Assembly (NCBI RefSeq): GCF_910589235.1
Contig: NW_025813667.1
Coordinates: 161,051 to 225,050, forward strand
Length of the DNA: 64,000 bases
Reading direction: 5' to 3'
Source of the DNA: Vespa crabro
Taxonomy: Eukaryota > Arthropoda > Insecta > Hymenoptera > Vespidae
Part shown: in pieces, positions 11,764 to 26,300 of the stretch
Layout: every line of letters begins with the position of its first letter
Position numbering within the stretch: position 1 is the stretch's first letter
Translations under genes and position numbers: made by a program
Notes under the pieces: generated by a model
The model's database searches: none
Told to the model about the DNA's origin: nothing
The model's input: only the letters and a program-made list of their open reading frames with translations

Positions 11764-14700
11764 GTCGATTACGTTATTCGACAATTATCATATGAAAACG
11801 CGTATTTAAACATAGTAAAAACGTTATATTCTTGTTATATTCTTTATTCTGCATCGATAGAATATAAAATCATTGAAATTGAACGAGATTTCAAGTTTTC
11901 GTTTTTCGACGATACGCGTATATGAGCGAAAAATCGTATATACGATATGAAAAAATGTTAAAAACTTTGATTCCAATATAAAATAGATGTTTGATCTTAT
12001 GAAATGCAATGTTCTGAATCGATTGGTAACATTTTTCTAACTGTGGCACAAGTATAATTAAAGATTTCACGATTTTATCTTCGCATATACCGAAATTCGC
12101 GTATGTCGATTACGTTTTTCGACAATTATCATATGAAAACGCGTATTTAAACATAGTAAAAACGTTATATTCTTGTTATATTCTTTATTCTGCATCGATA
12201 GAATATAAAATCATTGAAATTGAACGAGATTTCAAGTTTTCGTTTTTCGACGATACGCGTATATGAGCGAAAAATCGTATATACGATATGAAAGAATGTT
12301 AAAAACTTTGATTCCAATATAAAATAGATGTTTGATCTTATGAAATGCAATGTTCTGAATCGATTGGTAACATTTTTCTAACAGTGGCACAAGTATTATT
12401 AAAGATTTCACGATTTTATCTTCGCATATACCGAAATTCGCGTATGTCGATTACGTTTTTCGACAATTATCATATGAAAACGCGTATTTAAACATAGTAA
12501 AAACGTTATATTCTTTTTATATTCTTTATTCTGCATCGATAGAATATAAAATCATTGAAATTGAACGAGATTTCAAGTTTTCGTTTTTCGACGATACGCG
12601 TATATGAGCGAAAAATCGTATATACGATATGAAAGAATGTTAAAAACTTTGATTCCAATATAAAATAGATGTTTGATCTTATGAAATGCAATGTTCTGAA
12701 TCGATTGGTAACATTTTTCTAACTGTGGCACAAGTATTATTAAAGATTTCACGATTTTATCTTCGCATATACCGAAATTCGCGTATGTCGATTACGTTTT
12801 TCGACAATTATCATATGAAAACGCGTATTTAAACATAGTAAAAACGTTATATTCTTGTTATATTCTTTATTCTGCATCGATAGAATATAAAATCATTGAA
12901 ATTGAACGAGATTTCAAGTTTTCGTTTTTCGACGATACGCGTATATGAGCGAAAAATCGTATATACGATATGAAAGAATGTTAAAAACTTTGATTCCAAT
13001 ATAAAATAGATGTTTGATCTTATGAAATGCAATGTTCTGAATCGATTGGTAACATTTTTCTAACTGTGGCACAAGTATTATTAAAGATTTCACGATTTTA
13101 TCTTCGCATATACCGAAATTCGCGTATGTCGATTACGTTTTTCGACAATTATCATATGAAAACGCGTATTTAAACATAGTAAAAACGTTATATTCTTGTT
13201 ATATTCTTTATTCTGCATCGATAGAATATAAAATCATTGAAATTGAACGAGATTTCAAGTTTTCGTTTTTCGACGATACGCGTATATGAGCGAAAAATCG
13301 TATATACGTAATGAAAGAATGTTAAAAACTTTGATTCCAATATAAAATAAATGTTTGATCTTATGAAATGCCATGTTCTGAATCGATTGGTAACATTTTT
13401 CTAACTGTGGCACAAGTATTATTAAAGATTTCACGATTTTATCTTCGCATATACCGAAATTCGCGTATGTTGATTACGTTTTTCGACAATTATCATATGA
13501 AAACGCGTATTTAAACATAGTTAAAACGTTATATTCTTGTTATATTCTTTATTCTGCATCGATAGAATATAAAATCATTGAAATTGAACGAGATTTCAAG
13601 TTTTCGTTTTTCGACGATACGCGTATATGAGCGAAAAATCGTATATACGATATGAGAGAATGTTAAAAACTTTGATTCCAATATAAAATAGATGTTTGAT
13701 CTTATGAAATGCAATGTTCTGAATCGATTGGTAACATTTTTCTAACTGTGGCACAAGTATTATTAAAGATTTCACGATTTTATCTTCGCATATACCGAAA
13801 TTCGCGTATGTCGATTACGTTATTCGACAATTATCATATGAAAACGCGTATTTAAACATAGTAAAAACGTTATATTCTTGTTATATTCTTTATTCTGCAT
13901 CGATAGAATATAAAATCATTGAAATTGAACGAGATTTCAAGTTTTCGTTTTTCGACGATACGCGTATTTGAGCGAAAAATCGTATATACGATATGAAAGA
14001 ATGTTAAAAACTTTGATTCCAATATAAAATAGATGTTTGATCTTATGAAATGCAATGTTCTGAATCGATTGGTAACATTTTTCTAACTGTGGCACAAGTA
14101 TTATTAAAGATTTCACGATTTTATCTTCGCATATACCGAAATTCGCGTATGTCGATTACGTTTTTCGACAATTATCATATGAAAACGCGTATTTAAACAT
14201 AGTAAAAACGTTATATTCTTGTTATATTCTTTATTCTGCATCGATAGAATATAAAATCATTGAAATTGAACGAGATTTCAAGTTTTCGTTTTTCGACGAT
14301 ACGCGTATATGAGCGAAAAATCGTATATACGATATGAAAGAATGTTAAAAACTTTGATTCCAATATAAAATAGATGTTTGATCTTATGAAATGCAATGTT
14401 CTGAATCGATTGGTAACATTTTTCTAACTGTGGCACAAGTATTATTAAAGATTTCACGATTTTATCTTCGCATATACCGAAATTCGCGTATGTCGATTAC
14501 GTTTTTCGACAATTATCATATGAAAACGCGTATTTAAACATAGTAAAAACGTTATATTCTTGTTATATTCTTTATTCTGCATCGATAGAATATAAAATCA
14601 TTGAAATTGAACGAGATTTCAAGTTTTCGTTTTTCGACGATACGCGTATATGAGCGAAAAATCGTATATACGATATGAAAGAATGTTAAAAACTTTGATT

Positions 14701-17620
14701 CCAATATAAAATAGATGTTTGATCTTATGAAATGCAATGTTCTGAATCGATTGGTAACATTTTTCTAACTGTGGCACAAGTATTATTAAAGATTTCACGA
14801 TTTTATCTTCGCATATACCGAAATTCGCGTATGTCGATTACGTTTTTCGACAATTATCATATGAAAACGCGTATTTAAACATAGTAAAAACGTTATATTC
14901 TTGTTATATTCTTTATTCTGCATCGATAGAATATAAAATCATTGAAATTGAACGAGATTTCAAGTTTTCGTTTTTCGACTATACGCGTATATGAGCGAAA
15001 AATCGTATATACGATATGAAAGAATGTTAAAAACTTTGATTCCAATATAAAATAGATGTTTGATCTTATGAAATGCAATGTTCTGAATCGATTGGTAACA
15101 TTTTTCTAACTGTGGCACAAGTATTATTAAAGATTTCACGATTTTATCTTCGCATATACCAAAATTCGCGTATGTCGATTACGTTTTTCGACAATTATCA
15201 TATGAAAACGCGTATTTAAACATAGTAAAAACGTTATATTCTTGTTATATTCTTTATTCTGCATCGATAGAATATAAAATCATTGAAATTGAACGAGATT
15301 TCAAGTTTTCGTTTTTCGACGATACGCGTATATGAGCGAAAAATCGTATATACGATATGAAAGAATGTTAAAAACTTTGATTCCAATATAAAATAGATGT
15401 TTGATCTTATGAAATGCAATGTTCTGAATCGATTGGTAACATTTTTCTAACTGTGGCACAAGTATTATTAAAGATTTCACGATTTTATCTTCGCATATAC
15501 CGAAATTCGCGTATGTCGATTACGTTTTTCGACAATTATCATATGAAAACGCGTATTTAAACATAGTAAAAACGTTATATTCTTTTTATATTCTTTATTC
15601 TGCATCGATAGAATATAAAATCATTGAAATTGAACGAGATTTCAAGTTTTCGTTTTTCGACGATACGCGTATATGAGCGAAAAATCGTATATACGATATG
15701 AAAGAATGTTAAAAACTTTGATTCCAATATAAAATAGATGTTTGATCTTATGAAATGCAATGTTCTGAATCGATTGGTAACATTTTTCTAACTGTGGCAC
15801 AAGTATTATTAAAGATTTCACGATTTTATCTTCGCATATACCGAAATTCGCGTATGTCGATTACGTTTTTCGACAATTATCATATGAAAACGCGTATTTA
15901 AACATAGTAAAAACGTTATATTCTTGTTATATTCTTTATTCTGCATCGATAGAATATAAAATCATTGAAATTGAACGAGATTTCAAGTTTTCGTTTTTCG
16001 ACGATACGCGTATATGAGCGAAAAATCGTATATACGATATGAAAGAATGTTAAAAACTTTGATTCCAATATAAAATAGATGTTTGATCTTATGAAATGCA
16101 ATGTTATGAATCGATTGGTAACATTTTTCTAACTGTGGCACAAGTATTATTAAAGATTTCACGATTTTATCTTCGCATATACCGAAATTCGCGTATGTCG
16201 ATTACGTTTTTCGACAATTATCATATGAAAACGCGTATTTAAACATAGTAAAAACGTTATATTCTTGTTATATTCTTTATTCTGCATCGATAGAATATAA
16301 AATCATTGAAATTGAACGAGATTTCAAGTTTTCGTTTTTCGACGATACGCGTATATGAGCGAAAAATCGTATATACGATATGAGAGAATGTTAAAAACTT
16401 TGATTCCAATATAAAATAGATGTTTGATCTTATGAAATGCAATGTTCTGAATCGATTGGTAACATTTTTCTAACTGTGGCACAAGTATTATTAAAGATTT
16501 CACGATTTTATCTTCGCATATACCGAAATTCGCGTATGTCGATTACGTTATTCGACAATTATCATATGAAAACGCGTATTTAAACATAGTAAAAACGTTA
16601 TATTCTTGTTATATTCTTTATTCTGCATCGATAGAATATAAAATCATTGAAATTGAACGAGATTTCAAGTTTTCGTTTTTCGAAGATACGCGTATATGAG
16701 CGAAAAATCGTATATACGATATGAAAGAATGTTAAAAACTTTGATTCCAATATAAAATAGATGTTTGATCTTATGAAATGCAATGTTCTGAATCGATTGG
16801 TAACATTTTTCTAACTGTGGCACAAGTATTATTAAAGATTTCACGATTTTATCTTCGCATATACCGAAATTCGCGTATGTCGATTACGTTTTTCGACAAT
16901 TATCATATGAAAACGCGTATTTAAACATAGTAAAAACGTTATATTCTTGTTATATTCTTTATTCTGCATCGATAGAATATAAAATCATTGAAATTGAACG
17001 AGATTTCAAGTTTTCGTTTTTCGACGATACGCGTATATGAGCGAAAAATCGTATATACGATATGAGAGAATGTTAAAAACTTTGATTCCAATATAAAATA
17101 GATGTTTGATCTTATGAAATGCAATGTTCTGAATCGATTGGTAACATTTTTCTAACTGTGGCACAAGTATTATTAAAGATTTCACGATTTTATCTTCGCA
17201 TATACCGAAATTCGCGGTTGTCGATTACGTTTTTCGACAATTATCATATGAAAACGCGTATTTAAACATAGTAAAAACGTTATATTCTTGTTATATTCTT
17301 TATTCTGCATCGATAGAATATAAAATCATTGAAATTGAACGAGATTTCAAGTTTTCGTTTTTCGACGATACGCGTATATGAGCGAAAAATCGTATATACG
17401 TTATGAGAGAATGTTAAAAACTTTGATTCCAATATAAAATAGATGTTTGATCTTATGAAATGCAATGTTCTGAATCGATTGGTAACATTTTTCTAACTGT
17501 GGCACAAGTATTATTAAAGATTTCACGATTTTATCTTCGCATATACCGAAATTCGCGTATGTCGATTACGTTTTTCGACAATTATCATATGAAAACGCGT
17601 ATTTAAACATAGTAAAAACG

Positions 17621-20383
17621 TTATATTCTTGTTATATTCTTTATTCTGCATCGATAGAATATAAAATCATTGAAATTGAACGAGATTTCAAGTTTTCGTT
17701 TTTCGACGATACGCGTATGTGAGCGAAAAATCGTATATACGATATGAAAGAATGTTAAAAACTTTGATTCCAATATAAAATAGATTTTTGATCTTATGAA
17801 ATGCAATGTTCTGAATCGATTGGTAACATTTTTCTAACTGTGGCACAAGTATTATTAAAGATTTCACGATTTTATCTTCGCATATACCGAAATTCGCGTA
17901 TGTCGATTACGTTTTTCGACAATTATCATATGAAAACGCGTATTTAAACATAGTAAAAACGTTATATTCTTGTTATATTCTTTATTCTGCATCGATAGAA
18001 TATAAAATCATTGAAATTGAACGAGATTTCAAGTTTTCGTTTTTCGACGATACGCGTATATGAGCGAAAAATCGTATATACGATATGAAAGAATGTTAAA
18101 AACTTTGATTCCAATATAAAATAGATGTTTGATCTTATGAAATGCAATGTTCTGAATCGATTGGTAACATTTTTCTAACTGTGGCACAAGTTTTATTAAA
18201 GATTTCACGATTTTATCTTCGCATATACCGAAATTCGCGTATGTCGATTAAGTTTTTCGACAATTATCATATGAAAACGCGTATTTAAACATAGTAAAAA
18301 CGTTATATTCTTGTTATATTCTTTATTCTGCATCGATAGAATATAAAATCATTGAAATTGAACGAGATTTCAAGTTTTCGTTTTTCGACGATACGCGTAT
18401 ATGAGCGAAAAATCGTATATACGATATGAAAGAATGTTAAAAACTTTGATTCCAATATAAAATAGATGTTTGATCTTATGAAATGCAATGTTCTGAATCG
18501 ATTGGTAACATTTTTCTAACTGTGGCACAACTATTATTAAAGATTTCACGATTTTATCTTCGCATATACCGAAATTCGCGTATGTCGATTACGTTTTTCG
18601 ACAATTATCATATGAAAACGCGTATTTAAACATAGTAAAAACGTTATATTCTTGTTATATTCTTTATTCTGCATCGATAGAATATAAAATCATTGAAATT
18701 GAACGAGATTTCAAGTTTTCGTTTTTCGACGATACGCGTATATGAGCGAAAAATCGTATATACGATATGAAAGAATGTTAAAAACTTTGATTCCAATATA
18801 AAATAGATGTTTGATCTTATGAAATGCAATGTTCTGAATCGATTGGTAACATTTTTCTAACTGTGGCACAAGTATTATTAAAGATTTCACGATTTTATCT
18901 TCGCATATACCGAAATTCGCGTATGTCGATTACGTTTTTCGACAATTATCATATGAAAACGCGTATTTAAACATAGTAAAAACGTTATATTCTTGTTATG
19001 TTCTTTATTCTGCATCGATAGAATATAAAATCATTGAAATTGAACGAGATTTCAAGTTTTCGTTTTTCGACGATACGCGTATATGAGCGAAAAATCGTAT
19101 ATACGATATGAAAGAATGTTAAAAACTTTGATTCCAATATAAAATAGATGTTTGATCTTATGAAATGCAATGTTCTGAATCGATTGGTAACATTTTTCTA
19201 ACTGTGGCACAAGTATTATTAAAGATTTCACGATTTTATCTTCGCATATACCGAAATTCGCGTATGTCGATTACGTTTTTCGACAATTATCATATGAAAA
19301 CGCGTATTTAAACATAGTAAAAACGTTATATTCTTGTTATATTCTTTATTCTGCATCGATAGAATATAAAATCATTGAAATTGAACGAGATTTCAAGTTT
19401 TCGTTTTTCGACGATACGCGTATATGAGCGAAAAATCGTATATACGATATGAAAGAATGTTAAAAACTTTGATTCCAATATAAAATAGATGTTTGATCTT
19501 ATGAAATGCAATGTTCTGAATCGATTGGTAACATTTTTCTAACTGTGGCACAAGTATTATTAAAGATTTCACGATTTTATCTTCGCATATACCGAAATTC
19601 GCGTATGTCGATTACGTTTTTCGACAATTATCATATGAAAACGCGTATTTAAACATAGTAAAAACGTTATATTCTTGTTATATTCTTTATTCTGCATCGA
19701 TAGAATATAAAATCATTGAAATTGAACGAGATTTCAAGTTTTCGTTTTTCGACGATACGCGTATATGAGCGAAAAATCGTATATACGATATGAAAGAATG
19801 TTAAAAACTTTGATTCCAATATAAAATAGATGTTTGATCTTATGAAATGCAATGTTCTGAATCGATTGGTAACATTTTTCTAACTGTGGCACAAGTATTA
19901 TTAAAGATTTCACGATTTTATCTTCGCATATACCGAAATTCGCGTATGTCGATTACGTTTTTCGACAATTATCATATGAAAACGCGTATTTAAACATAGT
20001 AAAAACGTTATATTCTTGTTATATTCTTTATTCTGCATCGATAGAATATAAAATCATTGAAATTGAACGAGATTTCAAGTTTTCGTTTTTCGACGATACG
20101 CGTATATGAGCGAAAAATCGTATATACGATATGAAAGAATGTTAAAAACTTTGATTCCAATATAAAATAGATGTTTGATCTTATGAAATGCAATGTTCTG
20201 AATCGATTGGTAACATTTTTCTAACTGTGGCACAAGTATTATTAAAGATTTCACGATTTTATCTTCGCATATACCGAAATTCGCGTATGTCGATTACGTT
20301 TTTCGACAATTATCATATGAAAACGCGTATTTAAACATAGTAAAAACGTTATATTCTTGTTATATTCTTTATTCTGCATCGAT
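17621..20383 (+). repeat. near-uniform satellite stretch
   Basis: Eight consecutive monomers keep exact 341-bp spacing and few variants: CGTATGTGAG near 17720, GATTTTTG near 17785, a C in CACAACTATT near 18531, and TTATGTTC near 18999. No higher-order pattern is visible in this stretch, and no gene or other feature. Confidence 0.7.
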
Positions 20384-23300
20384 AGAATATAAAATCATTG
20401 AAATTGAACGAGATTTCAAGTTTTCGTTTTTCGACGATACGCGTATATGAGCGAAAAATCGTATATACGATATGAAAGAATGTTAAAAAACTTTGATTCC
20501 AATATAAAATAGATGTTTGATCTTATGAAATGCAATGTTCTGAATCGATTGGTAACATTTTTCTAACTGTGGCACAAGTATTATTAAAGATTTCACGATT
20601 TTATCTTCGCATATACCGAAATTCGCGTATGTCGATTACGTTTTTTCGACAATTATCATATGAAAACGCGTATTTAAACATAGTAAAAACGTTATATTCA
20701 TGTTATATTCTTTATTCTGCATCGATAGAATATAAAATCATTGAAATTGAACGAGATTTCAAGTTTTCGTTTTTCGACGATACGCGTATATGAGCGAAAA
20801 ATCGTATATACGATATGAAAGAATGTTAAAAACTTTGATTCCAATATAAAATAGATTTTTGATCTTATGAAATGCAATTTTCTGAATCGATTGGTAACAT
20901 TTTTCTAACTGTGGCACAAGTATTATTAAAGATTTCACGATTTTATCTTCGCATATACCGAAATTCGCGTATGTCGATTACGTTTTTCGACAATTATCAT
21001 ATGAAAACGCGTATTTAAACATAGTAAAAACGTTATATTCTTGTTATATTCTTTATTCTGCATCGATAGAATATAAAATCATTGAAATTGAACGAGATTT
21101 CAAGTTTTCGTTTTTCGACGATACGCGTATATGAGCGAAAAATCGTATATACGATATGAAAGAATGTTAAAAACTTTGATTCCAATATAAAATAGATGTT
21201 TGATCTTATGAAATGCAATGTTCTGAATCGATTGGTAACATTTTTCTAACTGTGGCACAAGTATTATTAAAGATTTCACGATTTTATCTTCGCATATACC
21301 GAAATTCGCGTATGTCGATTAAGTTTTTCGACAATTATCATATGAAAACGCGTATTTAAACATAGTAAAAACGTTATATTCTTGTTATATTCTTTATTCT
21401 GCATCGATAGAATATAAAATCATTGAAATTGAACGAGATTTCAAGTTTTCGTTTTTCGACGATACGCGTATATGAGCGAAAAAATCGTATATACGATATG
21501 AAAGAATGTTAAAAACTTTGATTCCAATATAAAATAGATGTTTGATCTTATGAAATGCAATGTTCTGAATCGATTGGTAACATTTTTCTAACTGTGGCAC
21601 AAGTATTATTAAAGATTTCACGATTTTATCTTCGCATATACCGAAATTCGCGTATGTCGATTACGTTTTTTCGACAATTATCATATGAAAAACGCGTATT
21701 TAAACATAGTAAAAACGTTATATTCTTGTTATATTCTTTATTCTGCATCGATAGAATATAAAATCATTGAAATTGAACGAGATTTCAAGTTTTCGTTTTT
21801 CGACGATACGCGTATATGAGCGAAAAATCGTATATACGATATGAAAGAATGTTAAAAACTTTGATTCCAATATAAAATAGATGTTTGATCTTATGAAATG
21901 CAATGTTCTGAATCGATTGGTAACATTTTTCTAACTGTGGCACAAGTATTATTAAAGATTTCACGATTTTATCTTCGCATATACCGAAATTCGCGTATGT
22001 CGATTACGTTTTTCGACAATTATCATATGAAAACGCGTATTTAAACATAGTAAAAACGTTATATTCTTGTTATGTTCTTTATTCTGCATCGATAGAATAT
22101 AAAATCATTGAAATTGAACGAGATTTCAAGTTTTCGTTTTTCGACGATACGCGTATATGAGCGAAAAATCGTATATACGATATGAAAGAATGTTAAAAAC
22201 CTTGATTCCAATATAAAATAGATGTTTGATCTTATGAAATGCAATGTTCTGAATCGATTGGTAACATTTTTCTAACTGTGGCACAAGTATTATTAAAGAT
22301 TTCACGATTTTATCTTCGCATATACCGAAATTCGCGTATGTCGATTACGTTTTTCGACAATTATCATATGAAAAACGCGTATTTAAACATAGTAAAAACG
22401 TTATATTCTTGTTATATTCTTTATTCTGCATCGATAGAATATAAAATCATTGAAATTGAACGAGATTTCAAGTTTTCGTTTTTAGACGATACGCGTATAT
22501 GAGCGAAAAATCGTATATACGATATGAAAGAATGTTAAAAACTTTGATTCCAATATAAAATAGATGTTTGATCTTATGAAATGCAATGTTCTGAATCGAT
22601 TGGTAACATTTTTCTAACTGTGGCACAAGTATTATTAAAGATTTCACGATTTTATCTTCGCATATACCGAAATTCGCGTATGTCGATTACGTTTTTCGAC
22701 AATTATCATATGAAAACGCGTATTTAAACATAGTAAAAACGTTATATTCTTGTTATATTCTTTATTCTGCATCGATAGAATATAAAATCATTGAAATTGA
22801 ACGAGATTTCAAGTTTTCGTTTTTCGACGATACGCGTATATGAGCGAAAAATCGTATATACGATATGAAAGAATGTTAAAAACTTTGATTCCAATATAAA
22901 ATAGATGTTTGATCTTATGAAATGCAATGTTCTGAATCGATTGGTAACATTTTTCTAACTGTGGCACAAGTATTATTAAAGATTTCACGATTTTATCTTC
23001 GCATATACCGAAATTCGGGTATGTCGATTACGTTTTTCGACAATTATCATATGAAAACGCGTATTTAAACATAGTAAAAACGTTATATTCTTGTTATATT
23101 CTTTATTCTGCATCGATAGAATATAAAATCATTGAAATTGAACGAGATTTCAAGTTTTCGTTTTTCGACGATACGCGTATATGAGCGAAAAATCGTATAT
23201 ACGATATGAAAGAATGTTAAAAACTTTGATTCCAATATAAAATAGATGTTTGATCTTATGAAATGCAATGTTCTGAATCGATTGGTAACATTTTTCTAAC

Positions 23301-26300
23301 TGTGGCACAAGTATTATTAAAGATTTCACGATTTTATCTTCGCATATACCGAAATTCGCGTATGTCGATTACGTTTTTCGACAATTATCATATGAAAACG
23401 CGTATTTAAACATAGTAAAAACGTTATATTCTTGTTATATTCTTTATTCTGCATCGATAGAATATAAAATCATTGAAATTGAACGAGATTTCAAGTTTTC
23501 GCTTTTCGACGATACGCGTATATGAGCGAAAAAATCGTATATACGATATGAAAGAATGTTAAAAACTTTGATTCCAATATAAAATAGATGTTTGATCTTA
23601 TGAAATGCAATGTTCTGAATCGATTGGTAACATTTTTCTAACTGTGGCACAAGTATTATTAAAGATTTCACGATTTTATCTTCGCATATACCGAAATTCG
23701 CGTATGTCGATTACGTTTTTCGACAATTATCATATGAAAACGCGTATTTAAACATAGTAAAAACGTTATATTCTTGTTATGTTCTTTATTCTGCATCGAT
23801 AGAATATAAAATCATTGAAATTGAACGAGATTTCAAGTTTTCGTTTTTCGACGATACGCGTATATGAGCGAAAAATCGTATATACGATATGAAAGAATGT
23901 TAAAAACTTTGATTCCAATATAAAATAGATGTTTGATCTTATGAAATGCAATGTTCTGAATCGATTGGTAACATTTTTCTAACTGTGGCACAAGTATTAT
24001 TAAAGATTTCACGATTTTATCTTCGCATATACCGAAATTCGCGTATGTCGATTACGTTTTTCGACAATTATCATATGAAAACGCGTATTTAAACATAGTA
24101 AAAACGTTATATTCTTGTTATATTCTTTATTCTGCATCGATAGAATATAAAATCATTGAAATTGAACGAGATTTCAAGTTTTCGTTTTTCGACGATACGC
24201 GTATATGAGCGAAAAATCGTATATACGATATGAAAGAATGTTAAAAACTTTGATTCCAATATAAAATAGATGTTTGATCTTATGAAATGCAATGTTCTGA
24301 ATCGATTGGTAACATTTTTCTAACTGTGGCACAAGTATTATTAAAGATTTCACGATTTTATCTTCGCATATACCGAAATTCGCGTATGTCGATTACGTTT
24401 TTCGACAATTATCATATGAAAACGCGTATTTAAACATAGTAAAAACGTTATATTCTTGTTATATTCTTTATTCTGCATCGATAGAATATAAAATCATTGA
24501 AATTGAACGAGATTTCAAGTTTTCGTTTTTCGACGATACGCGTATATGAGCGAAAAATCGTATATACGATATGAAAGAATGTTAAAAACTTTGATTCCAA
24601 TATAAAATAGATGTTTGATCTTATGAAATGCAATGTTCTGAATCGATTGGTAACATTTTTCTAACTGTGGCACAAGTATTATTAAAGATTTCACGATTTT
24701 ATCTTCGCATATACCGAAATTCGCGTATGTCGATTACGTTTTTTCGACAATTATCATATGAAAACGCGTATTTAAACATAGTAAAAACGTTATATTCTTG
24801 TTATATTCTTTATTCTGCATCGATAGAATATAAAATCATTGAAATTGAACGAGATTTCAAGTTTTCGTTTTTCGACGATACGCGTATATGAGCGAAAAAT
24901 CGTATATACGATATGAAAGAATGTTAAAAACTTTGATTCCAATATAAAATAGATGTTTGATCTTATGAAATGCAATGTTCTGAATCGATTGGTAACATTT
25001 TTCTAACTGTGGCACAAGTATTATTAAAGATTTCACGATTTTATCTTCGCATATACCGAAATTCGCGTATGTCGATTACGTTTTTCGACAATTATCATAT
25101 GAAAACGCGTATTTAAACATAGTAAAAACGTTATATTCTTGTTATATTCTTTATTCTGCATCGATAGAATATAAAATCATTGAAATTGAACGAGATTTCA
25201 AGTTTTCGTTTTTCGACGATACGCGTATATGAGCGAAAAATCGTATATACGATATGAAAGAATGTTAAAAACTTTGATTCCAATATAAAATAGATGTTTG
25301 ATCTTATGAAATGCAATGTTCTGAATCGATTGGTAACATTTTTCTAACTGTGGCACAAGTATTATTAAAGATTTCACGATTTAATCTTCGCATATACCGA
25401 AATTCGCGTATGTCGATTACGTTTTTCGACAATTATCATATGAAAACGCGTTTTTAAACATAGTAAAAACGTTATATTCTTTTTATATTCTTTATTCTGC
25501 ATCGATAGAATATAAAATCATTGAAATTGAACGAGATTTCAAGTTTTCGTTTTTCGACGATACGCGTATATGAGCGAAAAATCGTATATACGATATGAAA
25601 GAATGTTAAAAACTTTGATTCCAATATAAAATAGATGTTTGATCTTATGAAATGCAATGTTCTGAATCGACTGGTAACATTTTTCTAACTGTGGCACAAG
25701 TATTATTAAAGATTTCACGATTTTATCTTCGCATATACCGAAATTCGCGTATGTCGATTACGTTTTTCGACAATTATCATATGAAAACGCGTATTTAAAC
25801 ATAGTAAAAACGTTATATTCTTGTTATATTCTTTATTCTGCATCGATAGAATATAAAATCATTGAAATTGAACGAGATTTCAAGTTTTCGTTTTTCGACG
25901 ATACGCGTATATGAGCGAAAAATCGTATATACGATATGAAAGAATGTTAAAAACTTTGATTCCAATATAAAATAGATGTTTGATCTTATGAAATGCAATG
26001 TTCTGAATCGATTGGTAACATTTTTCTAACTGTGGCACAACTATTATTAAAGATTTCACGATTTTATCTTCGCATATACCGAAATTCGCGTATGTCGATT
26101 ACGTTTTTCGACAATTATCATATGAAAACGCGTATTTAAACATAGTAAAAACGTTATATTCTTGTTATATTCTTTATTCTGCATCGATAGAATATAAAAT
26201 CATTGAAATTGAACGAGATTTCAAGTTTTCGTTTTTCGACGATACGCGTATATGAGCGAAAAATCGTATATACGATATGAAAGAATGTTAAAAACTTTGA

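Larger units (their letters stand above)
571..17465 (+). repeat. array domain marked by GAGAG variant monomers
   Basis: Monomers with ATATGAGAGAATG instead of ATATGAAAGAATG begin (in the register used here) at 571, 2617, 5345, 8414, 9778, 10460, 13529, 16257, 16939 and 17280. Then the variant is absent until one copy near 62085. In the first eight, the next monomer carries TTATTCG instead of TTTTTCG, so the two changes travel together. At 571, 8414, 10460 and 13529 the following copy also has CGTATTTGAG. Distances are whole numbers of monomers (6, 8, 9, 4, 2, 9, 8, 2, 1), irregular rather than a fixed higher-order period. Confidence 0.8.
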
